Origin: Bugulina stolonifera
Taxonomy: Eukaryota > Bryozoa > Gymnolaemata > Cheilostomatida > Bugulidae
DNA: 64,000 nucleotides
Assembly: GCA_935421135.1 (NCBI GenBank)
Contig: OW285191.1
Span: forward strand, 7,945,504-8,009,503
Direction of reading: 5' to 3'
Below, piece by piece: positions 35,897-48,140 of the stretch (the first letter of the stretch is position 1; each line of letters starts with the position of its first letter). A model generated the notes under the pieces. It saw only the letters and a program-made list of their open reading frames with translations. It made no database searches and was not told the origin of the DNA. Made by a program: the position numbers and the translations under genes.

Positions 35897-37019
35897 TGAG
35901 GTTCTCAAGGGAGATATATTTCAGATGTTGAATTAATTTTTTTCCAAACAAATAATAACAGCTCACCGTGTGTTCAGGTGGTGCTGTGGGATATTGAGTA
36001 GGATGTAAAGTGTTCTTATTGAGTGCCGGTGGCCGTCCATGCTGTTGATTTACCGGTAGCAGTAGTTGTGACTAAAGGTAATTGAGTAATGACTAGATTT
36101 AATACTTTACTCTTCTACTTGGGATCATGAATTGTCCATATAAACATGAGAATGGGACTTTCATATGTGGAAAAATGAGCTAGCTATGCCACACTAAGCC
36201 AAACTTAATGTTGTGTGGCATCGTGCATTACTTTACCACAATATTCATTGAATTGACAAATACAGCACAGTCTGTCATTTTCCAAAGAATTTATCACCGA
36301 TGGTGGAAGGCTTTCACCTCAGTCGACTGATCATTAAATAAATTTGATGTCTAAAAATGTATTATTTATCAAACTGGGTTCAATTCTATAATATTATTGT
36401 TATGCCTTTTCTACATCAAAGAACCATCTGTGCTTCCCTTAATCTACAGTCAACAAACTCCAGTAAATATTTGAGTTTGCTAACCATATCGATGTACAGT
36501 GTACATATCACTATTATAATCAGAGAGTTAAGAAAATAGTTCACACTGCCATAGCTGCCATAGATACCTTAGCTACCATGCACATCTCCCAAGACCAGAT
36601 AATTAAGGGAAGGGAATTCAGCTCTAGTAGCTTGCAACATTACCATCAATGAGTCATCACATAAATACTTTGGTATGTACAGAGTCTCCAGGCTACATGT
36701 ACACGTGCGTGTATATTATACAGCGAGAAAGTTAGAGCCTGTGCAGACTAATAAAGACATGGATAAACTGGGGCTTTCATGGCAGAGCCATTTGTTGGGA
36801 GAGTTATGTCAGGGGAAGTAAACAACAAGCCATATTGGGCCTAGTAATAAAGGACCACATTGGTCAAACCTTTCTTTTGGTCATTTTGATTGGTTTTTAC
36901 TGGGCTCCATATGGCGTTAATCTCTCACCCAATAAACGGGATTTAAGCCAAAGTTTGCTATAAGTTAATACATGCAGCATATATACAGTGTACAATTTAG
37001 ATTCTCTTGAGAGAAGGCG

Positions 37020-37136
37020 TTGAATAGTCCAGTAGTCCTCATCCTGCATCGATGGTTTTATACGTTTTCCTCCAAGTAGTATTGATATCTTCTCTATTTG
37101 AGGGCACCTTGTTATTAGTGCCATTAGTATCTTTGC
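37020..37136 (-). pseudogene. F-box/LRR exon 3-like fragment Q3
   Basis: The minus strand has an intact CCACAG acceptor, then ILMALITRCPQIEKISILLG and GKRIKPSMQDEDY. It is the best preserved of the four minus-strand copies of this exon. No partner exons in splice order are visible, so I call it a relic, though the exon itself is open. Confidence 0.55.
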
Positions 37137-37549
37137 CTGTGGAGGTACCAGAAAACAACTACACTACATAAATCACACAACTGATCTTCAGAGATAGCGT
37201 GTATACTATTAACACAGTTCTAACCTGCTTTCTCTTTGTTTTCGCAGCTTCAATCAGGCATCATTTTCAGCTCTAAAACGTTTCTGGCATCGATTGTATT
37301 CTAGTTCTAAGGATTTTAGCTTTCAGTGAAACTCCCCGTGCTCGGGTTTTAAGGAGTTTTCTTTAGTTGAGTTTTATTTTACCGTACATAATTAGTCAGT
37401 AACAGGTACTGATGATAGAATTGATGGTATTTGCATAATATATACTCTCTATTCAATGTTCACATAGTGTAGATATTACCATTGTTAAAAAGTTTCATGA
37501 AAAATTAAAAAAACTGTTGGATTGTTTTGCAGTTCGTGCTATTACAGGC

Positions 37550-38020
37550 CTATATAGTCTTTGAGCGAGAGGTTCTTCTGTAGTTATTAGAAGAAATTCT
37601 GTTAAAAAGTGGATGTCCTGGGTTTGAAATGATCTTTAGGAAATGGTTGGCACATACATCAAAAATAAAATTGTTAAAACTAGGTAAGACTAAAAATTCT
37701 AGTCTAGATTCATATAGAAGTTTTGGCACAATAATTCGTGATGCTGATCTTTGGACCATCTCCAATCTGTCTTTAAGTAGTTTTCCTAGGAGGGTATACC
37801 AAGCTGGGGCTCCATAAATTAAAATAGAGCAAATGCTACACTGATAAAATGTTTTTAGACCAGCATCATTGAGCCCTAGAGTTTTAAGCTTGCGATTCAA
37901 ATACAAGCGGCTGTTGGTCTTAGATTCTAAAAATTCTATAAGGGCATTAAAATTCAGTTTACAGTCGATGACTATGCCTAAAAATTCTGATGTCTGTCTG
38001 AGATTCTCTAGCTGTTTTCC
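37550..38020 (-). mobile_element. LINE reverse transcriptase C-terminal fragment
   Basis: The minus strand reads continuously through FLGIVIDCKLNFNALIEFL and LYLNRKLKTLGLNDAGLKTF into SILIYGAPAWYTLL and LEMVQRSASRII. This is the post-catalytic thumb region of Jockey/CR1/L2-type non-LTR reverse transcriptases (the LGIxID...L and YGAPAW...LE.VQRSA motifs). The catalytic YADD part and the endonuclease are absent, so it is a 5'-truncated copy. It is a different clade from the R2-like element and from the RTE tails. Confidence 0.7.
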
Positions 38021-38394
38021 ATGTTTCCCTGCAAATCAGCAGTATACAACTAACTGCTAAAATACATGCAATGGATACTACAGTGACGAGAAAATATATT
38101 ATGTTATAATAACTATGTTGCCTACATGTATTATGGTTGGAACTATTTCATTTGCTTGTGGAGGTAGCAGAGAACAACTACACCTACATAAATCACACAA
38201 CAGGCCATCAGAAATAGAGTCATTGTTCTTCTCTTGAGCCAGTTCAGAGAATTCAACTCTATTTGATTGGAAGATTTAATTTTTTCTCTGCCAAACTCGC
38301 ACCATCATATTACATATATTATATACTACTGTACATTACCACGCATAGACAACATTACTTTACAGAGGAAGTAAAATGACTAACAGATAGTTGT

Positions 38395-38590
38395 AGAAGG
38401 TGACTAATGTAAAAGTTTTTAGTAGCACTACTTACTATAGGTCTGTTCATCACAGCTTGTACACAATATAGATGAAATCGTAGATCTATGTAGTGTACTA
38501 TAAATTTAAGTCTTTTGAAGGAGGAGGTTGAATAATCCTGAATGCCCCATCCAGCATAGATGTTTTTATACGTTTTTGTTCGTAGTGTCA
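38395..38590 (-). pseudogene. F-box/LRR exon 3 flank, copy of Q2 (Q4)
   Basis: This is a near copy of 32691-32880 (TTTAGTAGCACTACTTACTA, GAAGGAGGAGGTTGAATAA). It retains only the 3' edge of the exon. It ends where the second copy of the 2-kb repeat begins. Confidence 0.55.
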
Positions 38591-40536
38591 CGGAATTCTA
38601 GTTTAATTCATGATGGCAAGCAAACTGTGAAAGCAAAGCTATCAATAGTACAAATCCTATAGGGTACTTTTTCATACAGAGCATTCATTACCACTAACTA
38701 TTTGTTCAACAAGTTTGTAACGTGTCGCATTAGTGTATTTATTTTGAATAACAGGCTTGTTTAGATAAAAACCGTATTTCGATCCAGTTATTATTGACAA
38801 ACAACTTTCCAGCTTCTTCATTTAATTTATATGTGACTGTGTTGTGCAGTAAGATATCAGTTATATGTATGAATTAGTTATAAATGTTATGTAGGTTTGG
38901 GCATACAACTTGTATGCCCAAATCCCAGACCTAAACTTATATGTAATGTACAGACTGATACAACATTGATCCCAACCCGCAATGTATAAAATAATGATAT
39001 TTTGATTTAAAGTTCTTTTTATCATGTAATAACACAAACCTAATGCATAGGTCCTACTATCACTACAGTAATAATAACTAAATAATAAGTATGTATAAGA
39101 GAAGCATACTAAACATAGTTATGGCAATGAAGTGTGGAATAACAGTCTTCAAGAATTTGAGGTAACCCCAACATCAAACTTGGATGTAGCCTTAACTTGT
39201 TCTTCTTGCACCAAACTGCAAATGCATGTTCTTTCCATCTGAAATTTACACTGTTGATAGTTTTGTTTATGAAGGTGTGCAAATGCAGTTTGTTCTTTTT
39301 CGTGTAGGTTTTAGACACATTCACAGTTCAAATTTCATGTGAAAACAAACCAAATACAGACTGCATTTATACCATTCCAAACTTTTCCAAACTTACAAAG
39401 TCATTCAATCAATTACAAACCTTAAAAGACAAGCAGAGCAAATTACTTTATCAATGACTATCTGGTTTATATTAGATGAGGTTCTCAAGGGAGATACATT
39501 TCAGATGTTGAATTAATTTTTTTCCAAGCAAATAATAACAGCTGACCATGTGTTCAGGTGGTGCTGTGGGATATTGAGTAGGATGTAAAGTGCTCTGATT
39601 GAGTGCCGGTGGCCGTCCATGCTGTTGACTTATCCGTAACAGTAGTTGTGACTGAAGGTATTTGAGTAATGACTAGATTTAATACTTTACTCTTCTACTT
39701 GGGATCATGAATTGTCCATATAAACATGAGAATGGGACTTTCATATGTGGAAAAATGAGCTAGCTATGCCAAACTAAGCCAAACATAATGTTGTGTGGCA
39801 TCGTGCATTACTTTACCACAATATTCATTGAATTGACAAATACAGCACAGTCTGTCATTTTCCAAAGAATTTATCACCGATGGTGGAAGGCTTTCACCTC
39901 AGTCGACTGATCATTAAATAAATTTGATGTCTAAAAATGTATTATTTATCAAACTGGGTTCAATTCTATAATATTATTGTTATGCCTTTTCTACATAAAA
40001 GAACCACCTGTGCTTCCCCTAATCTACAGTCAACAAACTCCAGTAAATATTTGAGTTTGCTAACCATATCGATGTACAGTGTACATATCACTATTATAAT
40101 CAGAGAGTTAAGAAAATAGTTCACACTACCATAGCTACCATAGATACCTTAGCTACCATGCACATCTCCCAAGACCAGATAATTAAGGGAAGGGAATTCA
40201 GCTCCAGCAGCTTGTAACATCACCATCAATGATTCATCGCATAAATATTTTGGTATGTACAGAGTCTCCAGGCTACATGTACACGTACGTGTATATTATA
40301 CAGCGAGAAAGTTAGAGCCTGTGCAGACTAATAAAGACATGGATAAACTGGGGCTTTCATGGCAGAGCCGTTTGCTGGGAGAGTTACACTATGTCACAGG
40401 AAGTAAACAACAAGCCATATTGGGCCCAGTAACAAAGGACTACACTTAACAAACCTTTCTTTTGCTCATTTTGATTGGTTTTTACTGGGCTCCACATAGT
40501 GCTAATCTCTCACCTAATAAACTGGATTTAAGCCAG
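38577..40536 (+). repeat. 2-kb direct repeat, copy 2 (empty SINE site)
   Basis: This is a direct-orientation copy of 34724-36944 that lacks the SINE-like insert. It ends around GGATTTAAGCCAGGGATG, where the copies diverge. Confidence 0.85.
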
Positions 40537-40745
40537 GGATGAGAGGAGGAGAAGGGTAGCCTCGTCTTGACAAACTGGAGCACAGTACCACTAATTATAG
40601 CAGACAAACAGACACATATACTATGTTTCCATTGCTCGAACTAGCTTACAGCTTACAGCTTATAGCCGTGGTTAGCAGTGCTACTAAGCCATCCCATGAA
40701 CTAATAATAGCTTGCACTAATCGCTGGCATAGAAAACGTCAATTA

Positions 40746-41175
40746 GCATACTAAACATACGGCAATGAAGTATAGAATAACAGACTTCGAGAATTTTAAG
40801 CAACCCCAGTATTTAATATGCACGTTGCTTTAACTTGTGCTTCTTGCACAGTAGTTGCTGACTACTACTACCAACATGGTTCAGTTTTGTTTCTACTTTT
40901 TTCCTCATAATGTCAAGGAATATTAGGTTAAGTAATGCAGGGTGGCAAGCACACTATGAAAGAAAAACTATCAATAGTGCAAAACCTATAAGGTATTCAA
41001 TTGGATACTGTCACCAGTGTTAGATTTTAACTTTTTTTTACAGAGTATTCATTACCATCAACCATTTGTTCAACAAGTTGGTGATGTGTCACATTGATGT
41101 ATTTATTTTGAATAACAAAGAATAAGTAGCTTGGTAAAAACCATATTTCGATCCATTTATTGTCAACAAACTGTT
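40746..41175 (+). repeat. Third, shorter copy of the repeat head
   Basis: This aligns with 34560-35020 (ACTACTACTACCAACA, GATTTTAACTT, TTGTTCAACAAGTTGGTGAT). Weaker relatives occur at 44100-44340, 47130-47260 and 55480-55640. The last two overlap the 3' side of eIF1A-like genes, which suggests part of this repeat began as their 3' flank. Confidence 0.65.
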
Positions 41176-41827
41176 TAGGGCAAACATAGAGCTAGATATA
41201 CAGCTGAAAGAGTTTGAAAGGTCTAGAATATTTCACCAGAACTTTTCTAAAATATAACTTTGAGAATTGTACGACTTGGATCAAGTTCTCGGAACTTGAA
41301 AGTATATAGCTGCAATGTATATATAGCTAAACTTGGCTATACAACAGCCTAGACTAGACATGCCAGAGGTTAGTCACTGGTTCTGTTCCACAATAAGAAC
41401 TCTTTTCCTAAAGAGCCATTCCTTCAGTCAATGTCAGTGTCTAGTGGCATTTACATTGATAAGTTTACTTGCATAGTGCAGGGTTGGGGGTGTCATTTAG
41501 TGTACACATTGCAGTGTTATGAGAATCAAGTCCTCTAGTGTCCAACATATTTAAATTGAAAAATGGTTAATAAATATTTTATGCATCCACACAAATTTTG
41601 GCGTGAACTGAAAATAAGTTAGCTGCCAGCCATTGATTATGTTACCATTAAACAAGACAATAAGGTTGCATTTCTGTGTATGTTCCTAATAAAATTTAGG
41701 CTAGGAGGATGGCTGAATATGCTTTATTCACATGCCTTCAGATCATTGTATTTTTCAAGTGTTACAAAATAATTATATGTACAGATCAGTTCTACAGTGT
41801 ATTAGTACTGAATTGCATAATACCTAC

Positions 41828-43010
41828 CTTCTTCTTATTCAACTCTTTGTTGCAGTGATACAGTGTTTTGATGCCATCCACACACATTGCCTCTAGTCTC
41901 TTACCCATCAGCGCCTTCGTAGCTCTAGCATACTCTGTAATAGAATTATACACTGTATCACTGCTCCCAGTAACTGAAAGCCAGCGTTATTAACAAAATC
42001 TGGTATCTGGTCACAGTGGTTATCTGAAGCACTGCACTGCTTTTTACACTTTTAACTAAAAACATTTAAAAGGTTAATGATTGAAATAAATATGTCTTCA
42101 CAAGGGTGGGTCATTGAATTTGCAACTGTGTCTTCACAAAAGTTTTTTTCAGAGCATGGTCACCAAAGTTAATTCATATGTGTATTGGCTGAGTGGAGTA
42201 TGTGTATTAGCAACTATTGGTCTTTGTTAGTTTTTTATTGTTCCACTTGGTGATGGAACTACCACTCAGCCAAGAAAACAACTGCTTTCTATAATACATG
42301 TAATATCACCTGCCAACAGGATTCCGTCTTGTTCAAATTACTCGCAAACGTGCAATATTATTATACTAATTAAAACATTTTGTTGGTTCAGCAGATGGTC
42401 ATGTTCACGTGTATTAACAACTATTATTCCTGCCTACAATCTGAGAACAAAAAACTTGGAGCAGTTATTGAAGCCTTGTATTTGCACCATCAATTCCATC
42501 GTCAGTGCCTGTCACTGAGTGATGCTGTATGGTACTTTTAGTCCAATTTTGTATAGTACAAGTCGTATAGCACATGAAATTCATAAAATTGTGATTAATA
42601 TACTCAGATACAGGCATCAGGTATATCTTTGTTGGTCTCCTTATCATCTCCATAGATTTCTTTAGCCTACTCTTTAGTGTTAGCTAAAACATGTAAACAT
42701 ATACAAAGCCAATTACAGTAGAATGAAGGTTGATAATTATTATGATCTTAAATTAATAACACTAGAACAGATGTGTATGACAATAAGAGTACAGTATAAA
42801 TATCATAAGTATTGTGATTACCTCAGGTTACATACATTACTACATAATTAAACAAAAATTAAAGAAGTAGTACTGAAACAGATATCTTACCTGATTCAAT
42901 GATCTCTCCAAGGGTTCTCATCCTCATCTGTGTGTAATAATGTTTTATCAGCTCGGATTTGGATTTTAGCGAAGTCTTTCTCCCTTTTTTTGGTGCGATT
43001 TTCATCGTAT
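41828..43010 (-). CDS. eIF1A-like paralogue, partial (exons 2 and 3)
   Basis: Two minus-strand exons, 42891-43010 and 41828-41934, are joined in phase by GTAAGA and ATTACAG sites. The first contains MKIAPKKGRKTSLKSKSEL, a basic N-terminal tail like that of eIF1A; the ATG at 43005-43003 could be the start, or a short first exon may lie upstream. The second encodes EYARATKALMGKRLEAMCVD followed by GIKTLYHCNKELNKKK, the core of the OB fold and the best match here to canonical eIF1A (the RLEAMCxDGxK motif). Exon 3 is 107 nt against 104 nt in the other two genes. No exon 4 or acidic tail exon was found in order downstream, so the gene is probably incomplete. There are no stops within the two exons. 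The likely ancestral role is promoting scanning and start-codon selection on the 40S subunit. Confidence 0.65.
42123..42407 (+). repeat. Duplicated segment, copy 2 (partner at 28100)
   Basis: This is a direct copy of 28100-28390, 14 kb away. It lies within the intron between the two eIF1A-like exons at 41934 and 42891. Confidence 0.75.
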
Positions 43011-43489
43011 CTACAAAAACAGTAAACAGTTATCCAAATATGTCAAAATCGTAAATAATTTTTGCATGTACAACCATTTCTCTCTTTAAATAAGGTTGCT
43101 AATGTGTAGAACTTTTGAAATATAATATTTTGTGTGCTGCCTGAGTGAATAGAAAGGGTTTGTAAGAGCACACAAATTTAGTAGTCTCACGTGTTTGCCC
43201 TATTGATATACCCTGCATTGTGGTTTGTCGAGTGTGCTTACTTTCTGCATGGTACAAGGCATAGTTTACATGTTAGCTGAGCAACACCATAACCAGACTT
43301 TTTGTAGAGATACATGAATACTATGCTTCAATTTACAATTTGGTGGTACAAATAGTCATATGTTTAAGGGAACTCTAATTTCACAAAAATGTTCTATGCG
43401 AGTAGTCATTCGTTTTAGCATCACTACATCATGGATTTCTACTCTGATAATATAAACACAGTGAAACCACACTCTCTAAATGAGGGAAA

Positions 43490-44340
43490 AAGTTCCTATG
43501 ACTGTCTATAATTAGTGTATGGTGTCATTTTAGTATTAGACAAACCATAGAGTGCTAGCAATCTTTTGTCACATTTTTATTATTTACATGTTGTAACTTT
43601 CAGATCTGCATTAGTCTTATAGTAACCTCTCTACAAAAAAAGTATCACATCTCTATTGTACTATTTAGTAAAATTATTGAGTAGAGTAGAACATCTAACA
43701 CTGTGGTTAATTTTCTGGTCATTGGGATAGATAAATCCCAAAATTATCTGGTTTCTGAAATGTTGATTAGTTCTGAAACTGAGGTTTTATATAATTTAGA
43801 CCAAGTAGAGAGATAGACAGAAATGCAGGGCAATTGTAAATGCTGATCAATTGTGTCAATTATAGTGGAATGAGATCCTACTCCATGTACATTATTCAAT
43901 GAATTGAGAGTGTATCTGAAAATCTCAAGGATGACTATCACTACATGACTATCACTACATATAATCTGTTAGTGAGATATTTGTTTTTTCAATAGGTCCT
44001 CTGGGAACATTAACTGACTGGGCTATAATTGCTGATGCTTACAATTATTAGCCCACCTGCCTCTCACAATGAAAAACGTAAAACAATCTATTTTAGCTAA
44101 CAGTCTTTATGAATTTGAAGCAAACGCAACATTAAATATGCATGTTGCTTTAACTTGTGCTTCTTGCACTGTAGTATCTGACTACTACTACCAACATTGT
44201 TCAAGGTTTTTTACCGGTATGTTTGTAATGTCATATGTAGTGTTTTAGTTGAAGATCGTGGAAGTAATGTAGTTTGGCAAGCAAACTGTGAAAAACCTAC
44301 AAGGTACTTCATTTGAAGCTGTCACCAGTGTAGTACAGAA
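43490..44340 (+). repeat. Segment duplicated at 54990-55640
   Basis: This aligns in order with 54990-55640 (TAATTAGTGTATGGTGTCAT, GAGTGCTAGCAATC, GCTGATCAATTGTGTCAATT, ATTAGCCCACCTGCCTCTCA). It contains one unit of the repeat family that recurs at 47860, 49335, 50060, 53940, 57050 and 58445. Confidence 0.7.
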
Positions 44341-47130
44341 GCAACCTCCCTTTTTATAAAGATTTCTAGCAATTGAGGTGGGGCCAGGTATTTTTTGCAT
44401 GAAACTCTTAATTATACATAAATATTTTGATATGCAAATTTCTACACCTCACATAGTGCCAGTATAGTTGCTGTGGTCAATTGATTTATTGTGCAAGTAA
44501 AAATAACAAACATTTGTTAGATCGCCATTGATAAGCCGGAAAAGATTGCTTTAGTGTTAGTGCTCATGCATAACGGCAAACACTGTCCAATTAGAAGTGG
44601 TTGTGCCTGCGGATTTCTATAGTAACCACAATAACAACAGCTGCACATGGCCAAATAGCAGTTACTAGTATTACTAGACATAATTAGTAATACTAGATAT
44701 ATGTAGTTATAATATTGTTGATTAGGATTGCTACTGCTATACTGCCCTAATGGCTATATGAATTGAGTTGTGGGAGGTTTATAATGTGTTAGACTAAGGT
44801 AATACAACAGCTACAACAATGGATAATTGTTTGTTTTACTGCTGTGAAAATATCAAAGACACACCAGCTATTCTCTTCACCATATTAACCCCCAAAAGTG
44901 GGGAATAGGTGTGAATGTGTTCTGATGTGCTGCATATAGAAAATTGGTCTCAACATTCACTCAGGGAGAACTTGTGTCACTTTTCCTAACTAGTATTCTT
45001 CAAAATTGATGAAAAAACTGGCTCTAGCAACTAAAAGTCATCAATACTTCATCACTCTAGGTATTTTGGTGCATGTAATACACCTATATCTATACACATG
45101 TACAGTAGATAATATACCCATACATACATGTACATCCTTCTACTACATAACATAGGCTACTTGCAGTATTAGAGAGCAATATTCAATGAATCATGCTACA
45201 TGCAATGTAAACAGGGAAGTAGACCAAAAAGTCGTTGGCTCTCAAATTAGCCATGTATATTCATAAGTAGTGTAATTTATTTATTTCCTGCTTTTAGTAC
45301 TGAACATAACTAATAGATGAAATAAACTACATAATAATGTTACATTTTGATGTTAAATTGCAAACTATTGTTAAGTGAGTTACATATTCATGCTACATAA
45401 GTATAATATGTGGTTATTGCTCTATATTTAAAGTGTGATCAAATTGTCAATAGATTTAATAAACCAAACGAAATCATAAAATCACCAAGTCCATCAGAAA
45501 GTGTGCATGCTGAAAGTCCTGTGTCACCATAGGCAAGCATTATTTGCTAATTTATATAAAAAGATCAGACAAAACCATAACCATGCCCACTTAGGAAGTT
45601 CCTTACAAACACTAGCAGTTAAAATAAGTAATCTCTGTACACTGGGCTGTTACTACATGTAGGGGGCCTACTTACAATATGTAGTTGTATCTAGGAAACG
45701 TAGATGGGGTATTGGATAAAATTCATGGGGATCAAGAAGAGAAAAATGCCAAAGGGGAGCCTCAGAGTCAGCATGGTAGACCATGATGATGCCAGATATT
45801 AGGAAGAGGCAAGGTGTTTTTTGATTGAATAACTTACAAAGCATTTTTCACAAAAACACATTTGTGTGACAGCCTCTAGCTTTCCACATAATTGAAACCA
45901 AAATTATAGTGACACCAAGTAACATAAAAAACTGTAAAGGATAATAATTGGGCATTACAACACACCGACTGCTTGTATAACATTCACATGTACAAGCCGA
46001 CTAAACCCAGTCTTCAGGCTACTAACATCCGTGGGTCCCAACTACAGTGCCTATATTATGCATATTCAGTACTATTATAGGCCTATAATTTCAAAAAATT
46101 ATGATTTAATACTTCTTAACCTCCTAGTAGATATACACGTAGGCCCTCATATATATGCACCTCGGCTTACATCTATATATCCTAAATATGCAGATGAATG
46201 CTTATAACTGATTTAACAACAAATACTCCCCTATGGCAATTGCAAGCGTTCACTGGTCACTACAAGAAACATAAACTCATGAAATTGTACGCTAGGAATT
46301 AATACATGTACATGTACATTATCAATTGATTTACCAATCAGTTTCTCAGAGGTGGAGGTGCGGTTCTAAGGTGAACTACCACATTGCCGACTAATCCAAG
46401 CAGCACCTAATTGGCCACTGGATTCCTAGGCTGCATCCTCAGATCCTTGATGCAACATGTTCTGTACCTGCATGCGTATCTAGTAATGCAACCAGAAGTA
46501 ATGCATTTCTACCAAGTTTTGAAAGCAACTCTGATGGCAGTATTTACTATTTGAGTGTTTTTATCAACTTCTAAAAGGCCTCTTAGTCTCCGAGGTCACT
46601 TTAATTTGTATAATATTTTCATTAACTGGATTATTATTGTTGCTGCTCACAACTCTTCATGCCTAGCCTATTGGTGTAGGATGTTAACAAGTAGGAAATG
46701 TACATAGAGAGGTGTAGGATAACAGTGTAGAAATCTATGACTTGTATGTTCATAGGAATCTCAAAAGTTCAGTAGCGGATATTAACAGATATTTTTCATA
46801 CTGTTCCTAACTTTATGCTATTTTAAAATGTGTTCCTTTGTTGAATGTTACATTTTATGTAATTTAAACAGAGTTTCTCAAACACATTAGAAGTGTGTGA
46901 TAGCGGTGTCTTGGTTATACATGACAATTTTCGAAATCGATAGAATCTGTACAATAGTACTAAAACTTGCCATTATATCTAGAACTGGCACCTTAGGAGG
47001 TGTAAAAATGTCATATTTGAAATCAGCACAAAATTCTGATCTAGATACATGTCTTTTTATGTGGCCCCACTTCGATTGCTAGAACGACTATTTTTTTTCA
47101 AGATATCCAGAGGTTGCTTCTGTACTAGTG
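44341..47130. other. Gene-poor spacer
   Basis: No exon chain or RNA gene was recognised. Short palindromic ACATGTACATGT runs occur near 46310. A plus-strand 61-codon frame at 46897-47082 has no recognisable domain. Confidence 0.4.
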
Positions 47131-47334
47131 TCAGATGTTAGATTCTCTATACAGAGCATTTGTTCAACAAGTTGGAAATGTGTTTCATTAATGTATTTAT
47201 TGTTGACAACTATAAAGAAGCTTTGTAGGCTTATTTAGATATAAAAGATTGATTTATTAATAGATACATGAAGTTGATATAAACTGAAAGTTAAAAATAT
47301 GTAAAAAAATAAAATTGACCATAGATAAATTAAG

Positions 47335-47763
47335 TTATTCCAGTTGACTATCAAAAGTGACAACCTCCTCTTCTTCTTCGTCATTGTCTCCAATCTTCAC
47401 TAAAACAGAATATACAGTATGAGTTTAATAAAAACATTAGGGGAGGAATAATTGATGTAACGAATGATTATTAACACGTGTGTTAGAATTTAGTTTATAT
47501 GAAAATATTCTCACCAGTGTAAAGTAAGGACATTACTATCAACCAACTGTAGCCTAAGTCCTTATTGAAAAATACTTCACTAAACTGAACTGCGCAGCTA
47601 TTTGGTAGTATGGAACCCGTAAGTAAAAGAGTTATCACTAAGCTGGGCCTATAGAATGAATATAATACACACCTGTCTCAGGAAGTTCTCTATAAGCAAT
47701 GAGCTTAAACACCTCCTTCTTGTTATATTTCCATATGATATCTCCTTGTTTAGGTTGGAAGTC
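47335..47763 (-). pseudogene. eIF1A-like deletion pseudogene (exons 4 partial and 5)
   Basis: The minus strand carries the 3' part of exon 4 at 47673-47763 (DFQPKQGDIIWKYNKKEVFK, LIAYRELPETG) and a complete exon 5 at 47335-47399 (VKIGDNDEEEEEVVTFDSQL then TAA). Both align closely with the gene at 55719-56894. Upstream of DFQPK the sequence jumps directly to the equivalent of 57030, so about 0.9 kb holding the TATA box and exons 1 to 3 is missing. A TTTATT (AATAAA on the minus strand) at 47253-47258 is retained. No ATG-driven eIF1A protein can be made from it. Confidence 0.8.
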
Positions 47764-47859
47764 CATGTTATTTCCACCAATCATAACTAAGTAACAATGA
47801 ATGTATGGTCCAATCATATTCATCCACACTAAGAAACTGATGAGTGGTGCTATATCAAC

Positions 47860-48140
47860 TCTGGACAATTGTCAAGTTTTAGCTATCTTTTGTCTAATTG
47901 TAATAATTTAAATGTCAGTTCTATACTAATCTCTCTAATTAAAGTATCATAGTTGTACTATTGACTGCATCATCTAATACTGCAATTACCATTCTGACCA
48001 ATAGGATTGGAAAATCTAAAAATTATTGGGTGTTAAAACTGTTTACAATGTGTGACATCAAGGCTTTATAATGATGGATTAAACTACAGCATAGTTATTA
48101 GAGAGAATTACCAAATGCCAGAGCACCTGCAAATACATAG
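47860..48140 (+). repeat. Right-arm repeat family, unit at 47.9 kb
   Basis: This is one of at least eight units in the same orientation: 43490-43990, 47860-48140, 49335-49700, 50060-50390, 53940-54270, 54990-55330, 57050-57440 and 58445-58900. Shared order of words: CTATCTTTTGTCTAATTG, CTAATCTCTCTA, TAAAGTATCATAG, TTGTACTATTGA, CATCTAATACTG, AATTATTGGGTGTTAAAAC, TGTGACA(T/C)CAAGGCTTTATA. It has no ORF and no clear inverted ends. The units at 47860 and 57050 lie on the 5' side of eIF1A-like copies. Confidence 0.7.

Larger units (their letters stand above)
34724..36944 (+). repeat. 2-kb direct repeat, copy 1 (with SINE insertion)
   Basis: This is near-identical by eye to 38577-40536 along its whole length, apart from a 206-bp insertion at 35702-35907 and small indels. 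It includes the hairpin at 35107. No coding region is intact. A shorter third relative, related to 34560-35020, lies at 40746-41175. Confidence 0.85.

Noticed and set aside
36357..36539. Identical-looking 60-codon plus frames at 36357 and 39937
   Set aside because: Their similarity follows from the DNA duplication alone; nothing protein-like is seen.
39109..39324. Minus-strand 71-codon frame
   Set aside because: It lies wholly in the 2-kb repeat, and the equivalent frame in the other copy (around 35330-35520) is disrupted.
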